Source: Acidobacteriota bacterium (GTDB lineage: Bacteria > Acidobacteriota > Terriglobia > Acidiferrales > UBA7541). Taken from it: a DNA stretch of 64,000 nucleotides. The notes below the pieces were generated by a model. It did not search any database, was not told where the DNA came from, and worked only from the letters and a program-made list of their open reading frames with translations. The position numbers and the translations under genes are program-made. Shown in pieces: positions 60,921 to 64,000 of this stretch. Each line of letters opens with the position of its first letter. The stretch's first letter is position 1. The stretch covers positions 62,001 to 126,000 of the forward strand of contig PMTV01000014.1 of NCBI GenBank assembly GCA_003167215.1. Direction: 5' to 3'.

Positions 60921-63317
60921 ATGTTGCCGTCGAAGCCAAACGATCACATTTCGAATGTTTCACAGGGCGAGCAAGACGCCTCCGCTGCCGGTGCGCGCGA
61001 ACGTGTGTTCTGGAGGGTGGAAGGGAGCCTGCTGAATCTGACGGCAGTGCGGCCTGTGGCCTTTTTTGCGTGGAACTCGCAAAGCTTTTTGCAGCGGTGG
61101 ACGCGCCGGGGAGGGATGGCTTTTCTCGCGATTGCGCGGCCCTTTCTTTACTGCACGAATCGCGTGTTCGCGACGCGGCTATTGCACAGCATTCTGCGCG
61201 GAGTCAGCCGCGATCGGCTGGACCTGTTGGGCGAAGAATTCTTTGAATATTTCCTGAAGCCGCGCCTGAAAAAAGAAGGGGTGGATAAACTGGCGAAAAC
61301 TCTGGCTTCGGGCGCGCCTGTGGTTCTGGTGAGCCAGGGCTTGGACCACATCATGCGGCCGCTCGCAAAGCATCTCGGCGTGCGGCAAATTGTTTGCAAC
61401 CGTCTGGATTTTCGCAATGGCATGGCCACGGGACGCCTGCTCGATCCGGTAATCCGTCCGCGCGGCGCGTTCGCGAAAATCACGGGCAGGCAGCCGGACG
61501 GCAGGGTCTCGCGCAAAGCGCTGATACGCATTTTAGGATTCGCGAAACACCCCGGAGCGCTGGATGAAGCAATCCAAACGGACGAGCGCGCAGCACCTAA
61601 GGTCCATTTGCCGGTGGTTCATTTTGATTCCGGCAATGGTCTCAGACCATTTTCAGTGCGCGAGACGTTGCGCGGGAAAAATATTTTGCTGATTGGAGCA
61701 ACGGGATTTATCGGAAAAGTCTGGCTGTCGAATTTGCTGACCGACTTGCCGGAGATCGGCCGCATTTACCTGCTGGTTCGGCACAACCGGACGGTAACTG
61801 CTCTGCAGCGATTTCAGCGCAAGATTGAAGAGTCTCCTGTCTTCGAGCCACTAGCCGAACGATACGGCAGCCGCTTTGCGCAATTTTTACGCGAACGGAT
61901 CGAAGTGGTCGATGGCGACGTCAGCACACCGGACCTGGGGTTTTCGCCCGAAATGCGCCAGCGGCTCGCGCGCTCTGTGGATGTAATCGTCAATAGCTCC
62001 GGGCTGACGGACTTCAATCCGGATTTGCGCGACGCGCTGGCGATGAACGTTCGCTCGACGGTATACGTACTGAATTTCCTGCGTGAATGCGATCATGCGT
62101 CCCTGCTGCATCTTTCCACCTGTTACGTGATCGGGCGCCGCGACGGCCGAATCCTGGAAACACTTCTGAAGAATTACACGCCCGTCGTCCTGCGCGATTA
62201 TGACGCCGAAAAGGAATGGCAATCGCTCGAATCGCTGGTCCTCCAGACGGAAAAGCGCGCGGAGTCTGGAGAAGTGGCCGAAGAGCTTCGCCGCGCTGCG
62301 CTGAAAAAAGAGCACGCCGCAAAAGACCTTCACGGGGCGGCGCTGGAAAATCAAATTCGCAAAAACCGTGTCCGCTGGCTTCGCGATACCTTGACCGATG
62401 CGGGCTCGAGCCGCGCGAATGAACTCGGATGGCCGAACACTTATACGTTTACCAAAAGCATGTCGGAATCATTGATCCGACATTTTCTGGACCAGAATCC
62501 CGACGCGGCGATTGCGGTGGTGCGGCCGGCCATCGTGGAATCGTCCATCGAAAAACCCTTCCAGGGCTGGAATGAGGGCATTAATACTTCCGCCTCGCTT
62601 TCTTATTTGCTCGGAACTTTCTTCCGCCAACTGCCGACGAATGAGAGCAAGTCTCTCGACCTGATTCCGGTGGACCTGGTGTGCCGGGGCATGACGCTGA
62701 TCGCGGCGGCGCTAATCGCGCGACGCAACGCTCGCGTCTATCAACTGGCAACTTCCATCGCGAACCCGTGCGACATGCGCCGATCAATCGAGTTGACGGG
62801 CTTGGGGCACCGTAGATTTTATCGCGCGCAGACGGATTTGAATCAGCGGATGCGCTTAAAATTCGATGCTATTCCCGTTTCAAAAGCGCGGTATGACAAG
62901 CTTTCGGCCCCGGCCCAGAGAACCATCGTGCAGGCGATTAATCGCGCGGCGGAGCCGTTTGCTTCGCGTCCGCCTCTCGCTCGGCAGGAACGCGATCTTG
63001 AAAAAGTAATCAAGCTAATTTCCCTGTTCGAACCATTCATCCTGCACAACGATCACAATTTCGAAGCGGTGAACGTCGAACAGTTAAGCGCCGCGCTGCC
63101 CGCCGCGGAACAAGCCGATTTCGGCTATGACGCACGCGCGCTTGATTGGTGGGACTATTGGATCAACGTGCACATTCCGGCCCTGCGAAAGTGGTGCTAT
63201 CCTCTCATCGAAGGACGCCAACTGGAATCTCGTCCGCGGCGCTCCGTGCAACTCGCGGGACAACCCGAGACGAATGCCGCGGAAGCGGCGAGTTCGGCTT
63301 CCACAGCGGCGTCCTGA
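60921..63317 (+). CDS. Pseudo-HAD phosphatase / fatty acyl-CoA reductase fusion
   Basis: The 798-residue protein has an N-terminal HAD-type (SerB-like) domain (about 28-215). Its motif I reads WRVEGSLLN where active members have DxDGTL; motif II Ser is kept in VVLVSQG. It is followed by a NAD(P)-binding extended-SDR domain of the fatty acyl-CoA reductase type (about 245-560; [20 protein letters not shown], YxxxK as [26 protein letters not shown]) and a C-terminal FAR/sterile-type domain (about 640-760; [12 protein letters not shown] precedes it). It would reduce fatty acyl-CoA to aldehyde or alcohol for ether lipids or wax esters. The phosphatase half is probably inactive, since both aspartates of motif I are replaced. 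No ribosome site is clear at ATG 60921. Confidence 0.85.
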   Translation: MLPSKPNDHISNVSQGEQDASAAGARERVFWRVEGSLLNLTAVRPVAFFAWNSQSFLQRWTRRGGMAFLAIARPFLYCTNRVFATRLLHSILRGVSRDRLDLLGEEFFEYFLKPRLKKEGVDKLAKTLASGAPVVLVSQGLDHIMRPLAKHLGVRQIVCNRLDFRNGMATGRLLDPVIRPRGAFAKITGRQPDGRVSRKALIRILGFAKHPGALDEAIQTDERAAPKVHLPVVHFDSGNGLRPFSVRETLRGKNILLIGATGFIGKVWLSNLLTDLPEIGRIYLLVRHNRTVTALQRFQRKIEESPVFEPLAERYGSRFAQFLRERIEVVDGDVSTPDLGFSPEMRQRLARSVDVIVNSSGLTDFNPDLRDALAMNVRSTVYVLNFLRECDHASLLHLSTCYVIGRRDGRILETLLKNYTPVVLRDYDAEKEWQSLESLVLQTEKRAESGEVAEELRRAALKKEHAAKDLHGAALENQIRKNRVRWLRDTLTDAGSSRANELGWPNTYTFTKSMSESLIRHFLDQNPDAAIAVVRPAIVESSIEKPFQGWNEGINTSASLSYLLGTFFRQLPTNESKSLDLIPVDLVCRGMTLIAAALIARRNARVYQLATSIANPCDMRRSIELTGLGHRRFYRAQTDLNQRMRLKFDAIPVSKARYDKLSAPAQRTIVQAINRAAEPFASRPPLARQERDLEKVIKLISLFEPFILHNDHNFEAVNVEQLSAALPAAEQADFGYDARALDWWDYWINVHIPALRKWCYPLIEGRQLESRPRRSVQLAGQPETNAAEAASSASTAAS

Positions 63318-63325
63318 CACACAAC

Positions 63326-64000
63326 GTGGCCATCCTTCTGACCGGATCCACCGGCTATATTGGCGCACATATCGCGTCGAACCTGCTTGCGGGCCATTCC
63401 GAGCCGCTGAACCTGCTGGTCCGCGCGCGCAGCGAGCAAGAAGCGCAGGAACGTCTCTGGCGCTCGCTGCAACTGCATCTGGAATTCGCGCTTTTCGAAG
63501 AATATTTGAATTCACGCGTCAATATATTCCGCGGCGATCTGACGGATGCGCACTTCGGCCTTGCTGACGACGATTACACGCGCCTGGTCCACACCACCGA
63601 TTCGATCATTCATTGCGCTGCATCGCTGAATCGCAAGTCCGAGAAAAGCTGCCTCAACGTGAATCTGCGCGGGACGCTGGAAGTGATTCAACTCGCGACG
63701 CGCGCTCGCGACCACCATGGGCTTCGTAGGTTCAGCCACGTGAGCACGGTGGCCGTCGCAGGGCAGCGTTTGGACGAAGTGGTCCAGGAAGACACCGCAA
63801 TCGATTGGAACCGCTCGGACTACGATCCCTACGCGCGCACGAAAAAATTCTGCGAACACATGGTCCGGCAGTTGCTACCCGACGTCCAGCGCACGATTTT
63901 CCGGCCAAGCATCGTGCTGGGAGATAGCCGCCGTCCGGAGACGAACCAATTCGACATGGTTCGCGCGTTCGTCTTCTTGGCCGGGCTTCCGGCTCTTCCC
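63326..64000 (+). CDS. Extended SDR / thioester-reductase-like protein (partial)
   Basis: The gene starts at GTG 63326, eight bases past the preceding stop, and is cut by the window end after 225 codons. [20 protein letters not shown] is the nucleotide-binding opening, and the catalytic YARTK (YxxxK) lies near residue 173, with HVSTVAVAG ahead of it. The fold is that of the NAD-dependent epimerase/thioester reductase (NAD_binding_4) group, like the central domain of the protein upstream. Two such reductases in tandem suggest sequential steps on an acyl or polyketide chain, or alternative substrates. The C-terminus and any fused domain lie outside the window. Confidence 0.8.
   Translation, partial: MAILLTGSTGYIGAHIASNLLAGHSEPLNLLVRARSEQEAQERLWRSLQLHLEFALFEEYLNSRVNIFRGDLTDAHFGLADDDYTRLVHTTDSIIHCAASLNRKSEKSCLNVNLRGTLEVIQLATRARDHHGLRRFSHVSTVAVAGQRLDEVVQEDTAIDWNRSDYDPYARTKKFCEHMVRQLLPDVQRTIFRPSIVLGDSRRPETNQFDMVRAFVFLAGLPALP

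Overview
The window (about 58% GC by eye) reads as chromosomal DNA of an Acidobacteriota bacterium, probably from the Koribacter/Sulfotelmatobacter side of the phylum. This is inferred from gene content, not from a marker gene. The clues are a 1110-residue Oar-like TonB receptor with an N-terminal carboxypeptidase-regulatory domain, three CRTAC1-type FG-GAP/ASPIC proteins, an M13 peptidase, BNR-repeat secreted proteins, FHA-GAF-SpoIIE phosphatases and many sigma-54 activators with histidine kinases. No rRNA, tRNA, CRISPR array, transposase or prophage was recognised.

Layout. 1-1.7 kb: the end of a three-gene ABC-2 exporter operon. 1.8-9.7 kb (minus strand): a signalling block with an NtrC-type sigma-54 activator, a hybrid histidine kinase, a frameshifted receiver-like/DHp protein, and two PP2C-type (SpoIIE) phosphatases with FHA and GAF sensors. 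Its control region (9.75-10.13 kb) is a degenerate 179-bp tandem duplication, and each unit carries a -24/-12 (sigma-54) element. 10.2-14.5 kb: a secreted BNR protein and an OmpA-like barrel protein. 14.9-24.6 kb: a second sigma-54 activator with its kinase and a lipoprotein, glycine oxidase ThiO, two related exported glycine-zipper proteins, and a CHASE4 hybrid kinase. 25.9-33.3 kb (minus strand): an NtrX/NtrY-like pair below a shortened solute-binding protein, an exported protein, a band-7/SPFH protein and a small membrane protein. 33.7-39.6 kb: M13 peptidase, M50 site-2-type protease with CBS domains, a PDZ-membrane-GAF protein and a Rieske protein. 39.6-40.65 kb: an AT-rich two-gene islet. 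40.7-46.7 kb: a CRTAC1 protein divergent from the TonB receptor. 46.7-52.3 kb: nucleoside hydrolase, TPR protein, a ureide/sugar permease of the drug/metabolite transporter fold, and an amidase. 52.5-60.8 kb: a compact operon of a membrane multiheme cytochrome-TPR protein and two large FG-GAP/ASPIC proteins. 60.9-64 kb: a degenerate HAD phosphatase domain fused to a fatty acyl-CoA reductase, followed by a second extended-SDR reductase that runs off the window.

How it works together. The first 33 kb is mostly signal transduction: three sigma-54 activators and four histidine kinases or kinase remnants. The second half is envelope, nutrient uptake and redox. The observations I rank highest are the duplicated sigma-54 promoter of the 8.3-kb activator, the cytochrome/FG-GAP operon, the pseudo-HAD/acyl-CoA reductase fusion, the AT-rich islet, and three genes whose coding signal extends upstream of any ATG/GTG/TTG start (37.2, 39.1 and 47.2 kb).
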